Source: Cellulosimicrobium funkei (GTDB lineage: Bacteria; Actinomycetota; Actinomycetes; Actinomycetales; Cellulomonadaceae). From it: a stretch of 43,408 nucleotides of DNA. The stretch is from positions 1 through 43,408 of the forward strand of contig NZ_SOZH01000014.1 of NCBI RefSeq assembly GCF_004519295.1, given 5' to 3'. Below are positions 7,816 to 14,823 of this stretch, one piece after another. The notes beneath the pieces are model-generated. The model was not told the DNA's origin and did no database searches. It saw only the letters and a list, made by a program, of their open reading frames with translations. Within the stretch, counting starts at the first letter, position 1. Each line of letters begins with the position of its first letter. The position numbers were made by a program, and so were the translations under genes.

Positions 7816-9054
7816 GTGAGCACCGGGAGCACCTTGCTGTCGTCCGTGGGCGGTCCGAGCACCGCACGCCCGGGCGGTTTCGTCGAGCCCAACCCGTCCG
7901 CCCTGCTCCTGCTGGGGCAGGGCCGCGACCTCGCGTCCGAGCGGGGCGTCGAGTGCGTGGGCGACCTGCCCGCGCCGAGCGACCCCGACCTGGTCGAGCG
8001 CGCCCGCGCGGCACGCGCCGCGCTGGGCGAGCGGGCGTTCGTCCTGGGCCACCACTACCAGCGCGACGAGGTCATCGACTTCGCCGACGTCACGGGCGAC
8101 TCCTTCAAGCTCGCGCGCGAGGCGGCCGCCCGCCCCGAGGCGGAGTTCATCCTCTTCTGCGGCGTGCACTTCATGGCCGAGAGCGCGGACATCCTCACGT
8201 CCGACGCGCAGCAGGTCGTGCTGCCGGACCTCGCGGCGGGCTGCTCAATGGCGGACATGGCCGCAATCGACCAGGTCGAGGACGCGTGGGACGTGCTGCA
8301 GGAGGTCGGCATCGCCGACTCGACGATCCCCGTGACCTACATGAACTCCTCGGCCGCGATCAAGGCCTTCACGGGGCGCCACGGCGGCACGGTGTGCACG
8401 TCGTCGAACGCGGAGGTCGCGCTGCGCTGGGCGTTCGACCAGGTGGGCGGCGTGGACGGCACGGGCAAGGTCCTGTTCCTCCCGGACCAGCACCTGGGGC
8501 GCAACACCGCGGTCCTGAAGCTCGCGATGTCGCTCGACGACTGCGTCGTGTTCGACCCGCGCAAGCCGAACGGCGGCCTCACCGACGCCGAGCTGCGCGA
8601 CGCGCGCATGATCCTGTGGCGGGGGCACTGCTCGGTCCACGGGCGGTTCTCGGCGAAGAACGTCGACGACGTCCGCGCGGCCGTCCCGGACGTCAACGTG
8701 CTGGTGCACCCCGAGTGCAAGCACGAGGTCGTCACGGCGGCGGACTTCGTCGGGTCGACGGAGTACATCATCAAGATGCTCGACGCCGCCGAGCCGGGCT
8801 CGGCGTGGGCGATCGGGACCGAGCTCAACCTCGTGCGCCGCGTCGCGCGGGCGCACCCGGACAAGCAGGTGCACTACCTCGACTCGACGGTGTGCTTCTG
8901 CTCGACGATGAACCGGATCGACCTGCCGCACCTCGTGTGGGCGATGGAGTCGCTCGTCGCCGGTCGCGTGGTGAACCGAATCGTCGTGGACGCCGACGAC
9001 GCGCACTGGGCGCGCGTCGCGCTCGACCAGATGCTCGCCCTGCCGGGCCTCTAG
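7816..9054 (+). CDS. nadA: Quinolinate synthase A
   Basis: NadA condenses iminoaspartate with dihydroxyacetone phosphate to make quinolinate in de novo NAD synthesis. The 412-residue protein is the longer type, with GHHYQRDEVIDFADVTGDS (78-96), LFCGVHFMAESADIL (Cys115), TVCTSSNA (Cys194), HPECKHEV (Cys301) and VCFCSTMNRIDL (Cys360/362). Cys115, Cys194 and the CFC pair are the likely ligands of the single [4Fe-4S] cluster. The GTG at 7816 is chosen because the family N-terminus follows and no in-frame ATG lies nearby; lack of a ribosome site suggests a leaderless message. The partners nadB and nadC are not beside it. ErpA, encoded just upstream on the other strand, could supply its cluster (inference). 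Confidence 0.97.
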   Translation: MSTGSTLLSSVGGPSTARPGGFVEPNPSALLLLGQGRDLASERGVECVGDLPAPSDPDLVERARAARAALGERAFVLGHHYQRDEVIDFADVTGDSFKLAREAAARPEAEFILFCGVHFMAESADILTSDAQQVVLPDLAAGCSMADMAAIDQVEDAWDVLQEVGIADSTIPVTYMNSSAAIKAFTGRHGGTVCTSSNAEVALRWAFDQVGGVDGTGKVLFLPDQHLGRNTAVLKLAMSLDDCVVFDPRKPNGGLTDAELRDARMILWRGHCSVHGRFSAKNVDDVRAAVPDVNVLVHPECKHEVVTAADFVGSTEYIIKMLDAAEPGSAWAIGTELNLVRRVARAHPDKQVHYLDSTVCFCSTMNRIDLPHLVWAMESLVAGRVVNRIVVDADDAHWARVALDQMLALPGL

Positions 9055-9110
9055 GCGCGCGGGCAGGAGCGGTCGAGGCCCTCGGGACGCGGGGGCGCGC
9101 GGAGGTGGCC

Positions 9111-9710
9111 ATGGGAACGGGCAACGGGACGAACGTCGGGATCTTCGTCTTCGACGAGGCCGAGGAGCTCGACGTCGCCGGGCCGTTCGAGGTGCTGTCG
9201 GCCTGGGCCGAGCACTCCGCGCTCAAGCCCCAGGTGTCGACGTTCTCGTGGGACGGCGGCGGCGTGCGGCTCGCGAAGGGCCTCCGCCTGCTCCCCGACC
9301 GCTCGGCGGACGACGTCGGCCCCCTCCACCTGCTCGTGTACCCCGGCGGTCGCGGGACGCGCCCGCTGCTCGGCGACCGCGTGCACCTCGAGTGGCTGCG
9401 CGCGATGCGGGCGCGCACCCCGGTGATCGCGAGCGTCTGCACGGGCTCGCTCGTCCTCGCCGCGGCGGGGCTCCTCGGGGGCCGGCCCGCGACGACGCAC
9501 TGGGCGCACTACGACGAGCTCGCGCGGATCGACCCGAGCGTCGTGGTCGACACGGAGGCGCGCTACGTCGACGACGGCGACGTCGTCACGTCCGCCGGGG
9601 TGTCCGCGGGGATCGACATGGCGCTGCACCTCGTCGCGCGCCTGGAGAGCGCCGACGTCGCGCGCGCCGTACGGCGCGGGATCCAGTACGACCCCGACCC
9701 GCCGGTCTGA
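9111..9710 (+). CDS. DJ-1/PfpI (class I GATase-like) family protein, isonitrile hydratase-like
   Basis: A 199-residue single-domain protein of the DJ-1/PfpI superfamily. The nucleophile elbow is ASVCTGSLVLAAAGLLGGR with Cys110, followed by ATTHWAHYDEL. This resembles the pattern of isonitrile hydratase (InhA) and of the N-terminal domain of GlxA-type regulators, but no AraC helix-turn-helix domain follows. An acidic residue near the N-terminus (Asp21 in EELDVAGPFEVL) occupies the usual second catalytic position. The ATG at 9111 has GGAGG five bases before it. It follows nadA by 56 bp on the same strand and may share its transcript. The substrate is not predictable; InhA-like activity is only a family-based suggestion. 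Confidence 0.85.
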   Translation: MGTGNGTNVGIFVFDEAEELDVAGPFEVLSAWAEHSALKPQVSTFSWDGGGVRLAKGLRLLPDRSADDVGPLHLLVYPGGRGTRPLLGDRVHLEWLRAMRARTPVIASVCTGSLVLAAAGLLGGRPATTHWAHYDELARIDPSVVVDTEARYVDDGDVVTSAGVSAGIDMALHLVARLESADVARAVRRGIQYDPDPPV

Positions 9711-9721
9711 TCGGGCCGAGC

Positions 9722-9748
9722 GGTCGGCGAGCCTGGGGTCAGCCGACC
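9722..9748. terminator. Hairpin between convergent genes
   Basis: GGTCGGC (9722-9728) pairs with GCCGACC (9742-9748) across a 13-base loop, in the 45 bp between the DJ-1-like and DUF3817 stops. Moderate strength, no T-tract. Confidence 0.4.
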
Positions 9749-9755
9749 CGAGCGG

Positions 9756-10130
9756 TCAGCGGCGCGCGTAGCGGCCGGTGCGGTGCGCCCACACGTCGAA
9801 GAGGACGGTGCAGAACGGCGGGACGGTCGCGGCGAGCGCGAGGAAGATCGTCCAGAGCGACCAGCGGACGCGCACGGCGGCGAGCACGGCGAGCGCGACG
9901 TACACGAGCACGAGCACGCCGTGGACGGGCCCGAAGATCTCCACGCCGCGCTCGGTCGTCCCGGCGACCCACTTGAGGTACATGCCGACGAGCAGGCCGG
10001 CCCAGGAGAACGCCTCGGCGATCGCGACTGCGCGGAACGCGCGGACCTGCCACGGGTGCGGGGCGGGCGACCCGGTGTCGGCGGTGGCGGTGGGGCGAGG
10101 GGCGGGGCTCGTCGTCGTCACGGCGCGCAT
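9756..10130 (-). CDS. DUF3817 integral membrane protein
   Basis: A 124-residue protein with a Pro/Thr-rich N-terminus and three hydrophobic segments: FRAVAIAEAFSWAGLLVGM, the PVHGVLVLVYVALAVLAAV region, and WTIFLALAATVPPFCTVLF. The pattern of AEAxSxxLLxGMxLKW and GxVHGxLFxxYV matches the small DUF3817 family of actinobacteria, whose function is unknown. The ATG at 10130 gives the longest product; a GTG at 10121 is an alternative and has GAGG nine bases before it, so the true start could be three codons later. It is divergent from the thioesterase gene. Confidence 0.85.
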   Translation of the reverse strand: MRAVTTTSPAPRPTATADTGSPAPHPWQVRAFRAVAIAEAFSWAGLLVGMYLKWVAGTTERGVEIFGPVHGVLVLVYVALAVLAAVRVRWSLWTIFLALAATVPPFCTVLFDVWAHRTGRYARR

Positions 10131-10202
10131 CCTCGCACACCGACCTGGAGGGGCGTCCCCCGCCGTCGGTGCCGGATACCCGATACCGCTGGTGCGGGGT
10201 AG

Positions 10203-10208
10203 TAGCCT
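10203..10208 (+). promoter_or_regulatory. -10 candidate, leaderless thioesterase gene
   Basis: TAGCCT ends six bases before the GTG at 10215, so transcription should begin at or beside the start codon. Confidence 0.5.
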
Positions 10209-10214
10209 GCCCCG

Positions 10215-10745
10215 GTGACCCGCCAGATCCAGCTCCTCGTCGCCAGCACGTTGCCGCGCAAGGCCGTGCCGGGGCGCGGCGTCCTCGAGCCGTCCGTCAC
10301 CCGCATGCGCGTGCGCCCGGGCGACCTCGACTTCTACCTGCACGTGAACAACGGCGTGTATCTCCAGATGATGGACGTCGCGCGCAGCAACTTCATCGCC
10401 GACCTCGGCGGGTTCCCCCTGCTCAAGGACAAGGGCTGGTACCCCGTCGTCGCGGCGTCGACCATGAAGTACCGCCGCTCCCTGCAGCTCGGGGACCGCT
10501 TCGAGATCACGACGCGCGTGCTCGGGTGGGACGAGCGCGTCGTGTACCTCGAGCAGGTGTTCACACGCCGCGGGGACCTCTGCGCGCGCGGGCTCGTCGC
10601 CGGGCGCTTCCTCGCGCGCGGGTCCGGCGACCGGATCGCCGCGCCCGACGTCGTCGGGCTCCTGGGCGGCGACGTCACCTCCCCCGAGCTCCCGGACGAC
10701 GTCGCGCGGTGGGCCCGGGCGGTCGACGTCGCCCACCGTGCCTGA
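10215..10745 (+). CDS. Hotdog-fold acyl-CoA thioesterase-like protein (4HBT family)
   Basis: A 176-residue protein. Residues 29-60 contain RMRVRPGDLDFYLHVNNGVY, the start of a hotdog domain in which an Asp, followed by HVNN, matches the 4-hydroxybenzoyl-CoA thioesterase-like pattern (xDxDxxxHVNNxxY). Downstream strands (STMKYRRSLQLGDRFEITTRV and WDERVVYLEQVFTR) complete the fold. The Asp37-Leu-Asp pair and His43 are the likely catalytic-region residues. The substrate is unknown; related proteins hydrolyse fatty or aromatic acyl-CoA. The start is a GTG six bases after a TAGCCT box with no ribosome site, so it is probably leaderless. Confidence 0.85.
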   Translation: MTRQIQLLVASTLPRKAVPGRGVLEPSVTRMRVRPGDLDFYLHVNNGVYLQMMDVARSNFIADLGGFPLLKDKGWYPVVAASTMKYRRSLQLGDRFEITTRVLGWDERVVYLEQVFTRRGDLCARGLVAGRFLARGSGDRIAAPDVVGLLGGDVTSPELPDDVARWARAVDVAHRA

Positions 10746-10755
10746 CGCCTGACGC

Positions 10756-10801
10756 CGCACGGCGGCGCTCCCCGGCCGACCGGGGAGCGTCGCCGCGTGC
10801 G
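10756..10801. terminator. Bidirectional terminator
   Basis: A near-continuous stem of about 20 bp (10756-10775 with 10780-10801, one or two bulges) around a four-base loop, 10 bp past the thioesterase stop and 16 bp before the convergent peptidase stop. Confidence 0.8.
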
Positions 10802-10817
10802 GTCCGGCGGGCGCGGG

Positions 10818-12227
10818 TCAGGCGACCGCGCCGCCGAGCCGGGCGAGCAGGAGCGCCTCGGCGAGCACGACCTTCTCCAGCTCGCCGAGGTGGACCGACT
10901 CGTTCGCGCCGTGCGCGCGCGAGTCCGGGTCCTCGACGCCCGTGACGAGGATCGCCGCGTCGGGGAAGACCTCGAGCAGGTCGGCGATGAACGGGATCGA
11001 CCCGCCGATGCCGATGTCGACGGGGTCCGTGCCCCACGACGTCGCGAACGCCCACCGCGCGGCCCGCATCGCCTCGGAGTCCGCCGGGGCGAGGAACGGC
11101 TTGCCCTGCTCGCCGTCGCGCACGGTCACGCGCGCGCCGAACGGCGCGTGCGACTCGAGGTGCCTGCGCAGCGCCGCCATCGCGGCCGCCGGGTCCTGGC
11201 CGGGCGCGAGCCGCACCGAGAGCTTCGCGGTCGCGCGGGGCGTGAGGGTGTTCGACGCGTGCGCGACGCTCGGCGCGTCGAGCCCGATCACGGCGATCGC
11301 CGGCTTGGTCCACAGCCGCCCGGCGATGCTGCCCTCCCCCGCGAGGACGGTGCCGTCGAGGAGCGAGGAGTCGGCGCGGAAGTCGGCCTCCGCGTAGTCC
11401 ACGGTCGGCTCGTCCGCGGTGGCGAGCCCGGGCACGGCGACGTTGCCCGCGTCGTCGTGCAGGGTCGTGATCAGCCGCGCGAGCAGCGTCACGGCGTCGA
11501 GCACGGGGCCGCCGAACATGCCCGAGTGCACCGCGTGGTCGAGCACCGCGACCTCGACCTCGCAGTCCACGAGCCCGCGCAGCGACGTCGTGAGCGCGGG
11601 CACGCCGATCTTCCAGTTCGAGGAGTCGGCGACGACGATGACGTCGGCCGCGAGCAGGTCGCGGTGCTGCGTGAGGAACGGCAGGAACGTCGGCGAGCCG
11701 ATCTCCTCCTCGCCCTCGACGAACACCGTCACCCCGACGGGGAGGTCGCCGATCTCCAGGAGGGCACGCAGCGCACCGAGGTGGGCCACGACGCCCGCCT
11801 TGTCGTCGGCCGCGCCGCGGCCGTAGAGGCGGCCGTCGCGCTCGGTCGGCTCGAACGGGTCGGTCTCCCACGTGCTCGCCTCGCCCGGGGGCTGGACGTC
11901 GTGGTGCGCGTACAGCAGGACGGTCGGGGCGCCGTCGGGCGCCGGGCGGCGCGCGACGACGGCGGGCGCGCCCTCGGTGCCGTCCTCGGCCCGGGCGCGC
12001 AGCACCTGGACCTCGGGCAGGCCGGCGTCGCGCAGGAGCGCGGCCACGGCGTCGGCGCTGGCGGCGACGTGCGCCTGGTCGAACGCGGCGTTCGAGACGC
12101 TCGGCACGCGCACGAGCGACTCCAGGTCGGCGCGCAGCGCCGGGAAGAGCCGGGCGACGGTCTCGCGGAGCGTGGTCGCGAGGGCGGTGCCGGGCGCGGG
12201 GGCGGTGGGTTCGGGTGAGTTCGTCAC
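10818..12227 (-). CDS. M20 family dipeptidase / metallopeptidase
   Basis: A 469-residue zinc metallopeptidase of family M20 (CNDP/DapE-like group). The first metal motif is VLLYAHHDVQPPG (His108, Asp110), then LYGRGAADDKAG with the bridging Asp at about 141, then FVEGEEEIGSP with the catalytic Glu pair at about 173-174; further ligands are VVADSSNWK and the C-terminal ANESVHLGELEK. A dimerisation domain lies between (about 215-345). It likely hydrolyses dipeptides or acyl-amino acids in the cytosol. The GTG at 12227 is preceded at seven bases by TACCGT and lacks a ribosome site, so it looks leaderless. It is divergent from the DUF3043 gene. Confidence 0.95.
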   Translation of the reverse strand: MTNSPEPTAPAPGTALATTLRETVARLFPALRADLESLVRVPSVSNAAFDQAHVAASADAVAALLRDAGLPEVQVLRARAEDGTEGAPAVVARRPAPDGAPTVLLYAHHDVQPPGEASTWETDPFEPTERDGRLYGRGAADDKAGVVAHLGALRALLEIGDLPVGVTVFVEGEEEIGSPTFLPFLTQHRDLLAADVIVVADSSNWKIGVPALTTSLRGLVDCEVEVAVLDHAVHSGMFGGPVLDAVTLLARLITTLHDDAGNVAVPGLATADEPTVDYAEADFRADSSLLDGTVLAGEGSIAGRLWTKPAIAVIGLDAPSVAHASNTLTPRATAKLSVRLAPGQDPAAAMAALRRHLESHAPFGARVTVRDGEQGKPFLAPADSEAMRAARWAFATSWGTDPVDIGIGGSIPFIADLLEVFPDAAILVTGVEDPDSRAHGANESVHLGELEKVVLAEALLLARLGGAVA

Positions 12228-12234
12228 GACCAGC

Positions 12235-12240
12235 ACGGTA
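12235..12240 (-). promoter_or_regulatory. -10 candidate, leaderless M20 peptidase gene
   Basis: TACCGT on the minus strand, seven bases before the GTG at 12227. Confidence 0.5.
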
Positions 12241-12289
12241 CGACACCGTGCGGCCCCGGACCCGCGTCCGGGCACCCCGTCGGCTCGAC

Positions 12290-12295
12290 TACCCT
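12290..12295 (+). promoter_or_regulatory. -10 candidate, leaderless DUF3043 gene
   Basis: TACCCT ends six bases before the GTG at 12302. The intervening GGAGGG is too close to the start to act as a normal ribosome site. Confidence 0.5.
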
Positions 12296-12301
12296 GGAGG
12301 G

Positions 12302-12895
12302 GTGTTCTCCCGCAACAAGGCCGCCGCGACCCCCGCCGCCCCCGACCCCGTCGAGGAGGCGGCCGAGATCGAGCGCGCCGGCAAGGGCCGCCCGACCCCC
12401 AAGCGCAAGGTCTCCGAGGCCGCGAACAAGCGTCCCCTCGTGCCGAACGACCGCCGCGCCGCCGCGAAGTCCGCACGGGAGAAGCAGCGCGAGATGCGCG
12501 ACCGCCAGTACCAGGCCATGCAGACCGGCGACGAGCGCTACCTGCCGCCGCGCGACAAGGGCCCGGTCAAGCGCTACGTGCGCGAGTACGTCGACGCCCG
12601 TTGGAACCTCGGTGAGTTCTTCCTGCCCGTCGCCCTCGTCTTCATCGTGTTCTCGTTCCTCACGGCGCGGAACCAGGAGCTCGCGTTCCTCACGGTCATG
12701 ACGCTGTACGTCATCGTCCTGCTCACCGTCGTCGACGGCTTCATCATGTGGCGGCGCCTGCGCAAGCGCCTCCTCGCGAAGTTCGGCGACATCCCCAAGG
12801 GCACGGTCATGTACGCGGTCATGCGCGCGTTCCAGCTCCGCCGCGCGCGGCTGCCCAAGCCGACGCACAAGAAGCACGGCGTCTACCCCGAGTGA
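12302..12895 (+). CDS. DUF3043 membrane protein
   Basis: A 197-residue protein with a highly charged N-terminal half (residues 1-95: PTPKRKVSEAANKRPLVPND, then DRRAAAKSAREKQREMRDRQ), two adjacent membrane spans (about 104-121 and 126-148), and a basic C-terminal tail ending KKHGVYPE. This arrangement, with the RYVREYVDARWNLGEFFLP segment leading into the membrane, matches the actinobacterial DUF3043 family. Function is unknown. The GTG start follows TACCCT by six bases. A hairpin lies just beyond its stop. Confidence 0.88.
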   Translation: MFSRNKAAATPAAPDPVEEAAEIERAGKGRPTPKRKVSEAANKRPLVPNDRRAAAKSAREKQREMRDRQYQAMQTGDERYLPPRDKGPVKRYVREYVDARWNLGEFFLPVALVFIVFSFLTARNQELAFLTVMTLYVIVLLTVVDGFIMWRRLRKRLLAKFGDIPKGTVMYAVMRAFQLRRARLPKPTHKKHGVYPE

Positions 12896-12902
12896 CGACG
12901 GC

Positions 12903-12926
12903 GCCCGGCCCCGCGAGCGGCCGGGC
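12903..12926 (+). terminator. Hairpin after the DUF3043 gene
   Basis: GCCCGGCC (12903-12910) and GGCCGGGC (12919-12926) pair around an eight-base loop, seven bases after the stop. It also lies just upstream of the aldo/keto reductase -10. Confidence 0.55.
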
Positions 12927-12933
12927 CCGCGGC

Positions 12934-12939
12934 TAGGTT
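12934..12939 (+). promoter_or_regulatory. -10 candidate, leaderless aldo/keto reductase gene
   Basis: TAGGTT ends six bases before the ATG at 12946. Confidence 0.5.
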
Positions 12940-12945
12940 GGGTCC

Positions 12946-13959
12946 ATGCCCACCTACCGCTACCTCGGCAACTCGGGTCTCAAGATCTCCGAGATCACCT
13001 ACGGCAACTGGCTCACCCACGGCTCCCAGGTCGAGAACGACGTCGCGACCGCGTGCGTGCACGCAGCCCTCGACGCCGGCATCTCGACGTTCGACACCGC
13101 GGACGTCTACGCCAACACGAAGGCCGAGCAGGTGCTCGGCGACGCCCTCAAGGGCCAGCGACGCGAGTCGCTCGAGATCTTCACGAAGGTCTACTGGCCG
13201 ACCGGCCCCGGCGGCCCCAACGACACCGGCCTGTCGCGCAAGCACGTCATGGAGTCGATCAACGGCTCCCTCAAGCGGCTCGGCACCGACTACGTCGACC
13301 TCTACCAGGCGCACCGGTACGACACCGAGACGCCGCTCGAGGAGACGATGCAGGCGTTCGCCGACATCGTGCGCCAGGGCAAGGCCCTGTACATCGGCGT
13401 CTCCGAGTGGACGGCGGACCAGATCCGCGCGGGCCACGCGCTCGCGCAGGACCTCGGGTTCCAGCTCATCTCCTCCCAGCCGCAGTACTCGATGCTGTGG
13501 CGCGTCATCGAGGACGAGGTCGTGCCGACGTCGCGCGAGCTCGGGCTCTCGCAGATCGTCTGGTCGCCCATGGCGCAGGGCGTGCTGTCCGGCAAGTACC
13601 TCCCCGGGCAGCCGCTGCCGGCGGGGTCGCGTGCGACCGACGACAAGGGCGGCGCGCGCATGATCCAGCGCTTCCTCACCGACGACGTGCTCACGCGCGT
13701 GCAGAACCTCCGGCCCGTCGCGGACGAGCTGGGCCTGAGCATGGCGCAGCTCGCGATCGCGTGGGTGCTGCAGAACGACAACGTCGCCGCGGCGCTCGTC
13801 GGGGCGTCGCGCCCCGAGCAGGTCGCGGAGAACGTCAAGGCGTCAGGCGTGACGATCCCGGCCGAGCTCATGGCCCGGATCGACGAGATCCTCGGGGGCG
13901 CCGTCGAGCGCGACCCGGGCAAGACGGCGGAGAACGCCCCGCAGGGCCGCGTCGCCTGA
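12946..13959 (+). CDS. Aldo/keto reductase (potassium-channel beta-subunit-like group)
   Basis: A 337-residue NADPH-dependent (beta/alpha)8-barrel oxidoreductase. The catalytic tetrad is visible: Asp50 and Tyr55 in FDTADVYANT, Lys81 in IFTKVYW, and His123 in YQAHRYD. The opening YRYLGNSGLKISEITYGNW and the C-terminal cofactor segment ALVGASRPEQVAENVKA place it in the AKR6/AKR14-like group that includes YghZ and channel beta subunits. The physiological substrate is probably a small aldehyde or ketone but is not predictable. It is probably leaderless and is followed by a strong bidirectional hairpin. Confidence 0.95.
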   Translation: MPTYRYLGNSGLKISEITYGNWLTHGSQVENDVATACVHAALDAGISTFDTADVYANTKAEQVLGDALKGQRRESLEIFTKVYWPTGPGGPNDTGLSRKHVMESINGSLKRLGTDYVDLYQAHRYDTETPLEETMQAFADIVRQGKALYIGVSEWTADQIRAGHALAQDLGFQLISSQPQYSMLWRVIEDEVVPTSRELGLSQIVWSPMAQGVLSGKYLPGQPLPAGSRATDDKGGARMIQRFLTDDVLTRVQNLRPVADELGLSMAQLAIAWVLQNDNVAAALVGASRPEQVAENVKASGVTIPAELMARIDEILGGAVERDPGKTAENAPQGRVA

Positions 13960-13975
13960 CGCACGCCACCGCGCG

Positions 13976-14012
13976 CGACGACGGCCCCGGCGGCGCGCCG
14001 GGGCCGTCGTCG
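13976..14012. terminator. Bidirectional terminator
   Basis: A perfect 15-bp stem (13976-13990 with 13998-14012) and a seven-base loop between convergent genes. Confidence 0.85.
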
Positions 14013-14017
14013 TCTCC

Positions 14018-14761
14018 TCACCGGCCGGACGCGGGCATGCCTCCCTCGTCCGGCCGGGGGCCTGCGGTCGCGGGGACGGGCTCCCGCGACGCGGTCCCGA
14101 CGTCCGACGCAGGCTCGCCGTCCGACGCCGCCACGATGTCCGTCGCCGCCTCGGAGGCCGCGGCGGTGACGAGCCCGCGCGGCGCGAACCACCGCGCCGT
14201 GAGCTGGACGATCGGCCCGACGGCGAGCGCGTAGGCGACCGTCGCCCAGCCGAGCGTGCCGCCGAGCGCCCAGCCCAGCGTCACGACGACGACCTCGAGG
14301 AGCGTCCTCACGAGCCGCACCGACCAGCCGGTGCGCGCCACCAGGCCGGTCATGAGTCCGTCGCGGGGTCCCGGGCCGAGCCGCACGCCCAGGTAGGCCG
14401 CCGTCGCGAGGCCGTTGAGCACGATGCCCCCGACGGCCAGGGCCACGCTCGCGGCGACGCCCGGGTCGGGCACGAGGCGCGTGACGAGCGCGATGGCCGG
14501 GTCGATCGTCAGCGTGATGACGACGACGTTCGCGACCGTACCGATCCCGGGCCGCTGCCGGAGCGGGATCCAGGCCAGCAGGACCAGCACGCTCAGCGAC
14601 CCGACGACGACACCGAACGGCAGCCCCGTGCGGCGGACGACGCCCTGGTGCAGCACGTCCCACGGCATCCCGCCCTGGCCCGCGTGGATCAGCAGCGCCA
14701 TGGACAGCGCGTAGCCGAGCAGGCCGAGGAGGAGCTGGACGGTGCGGCGGGTGGGGCTCAT
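14018..14761 (-). CDS. YczE-like (YitT/YczE family) integral membrane protein
   Basis: A 247-residue protein with about five hydrophobic segments and a hydrophilic Ala/Ser/Pro-rich tail of about 45 residues. Family features are the GYALSMALLIHAGQGGMPWDVL opening with conserved Gly-Met-Pro-Trp-Asp, a central LTIDPAIALV helix, and LGPGPRDGLMTGL. Function is unknown, although such proteins are often encoded next to MocR-type regulators. The ATG at 14761 is chosen because AGGA lies eight bases before it; an in-frame ATG at 14770 is the alternative. It is divergent from a MocR gene with only 62 bp between starts, so it is the probable target of that regulator. Confidence 0.85.
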   Translation of the reverse strand: MSPTRRTVQLLLGLLGYALSMALLIHAGQGGMPWDVLHQGVVRRTGLPFGVVVGSLSVLVLLAWIPLRQRPGIGTVANVVVITLTIDPAIALVTRLVPDPGVAASVALAVGGIVLNGLATAAYLGVRLGPGPRDGLMTGLVARTGWSVRLVRTLLEVVVVTLGWALGGTLGWATVAYALAVGPIVQLTARWFAPRGLVTAAASEAATDIVAASDGEPASDVGTASREPVPATAGPRPDEGGMPASGR

Positions 14762-14770
14762 GGGTGTCAT

Positions 14771-14823
14771 CCTGACCGCCGAGTGGCATCGACATCCATA
14801 GCCAATCGCGAGAGAGTGGCCCC
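14771..14823. promoter_or_regulatory. Divergent yczE-like / mocR control region
   Basis: This short interval must hold both promoters. It contains an AT-richer core (about 14788-14808) with TGGC and GCCA ends, spaced like an imperfect inverted repeat. A MocR site is expected here from gene order; the exact boxes cannot be assigned by eye. Confidence 0.4.
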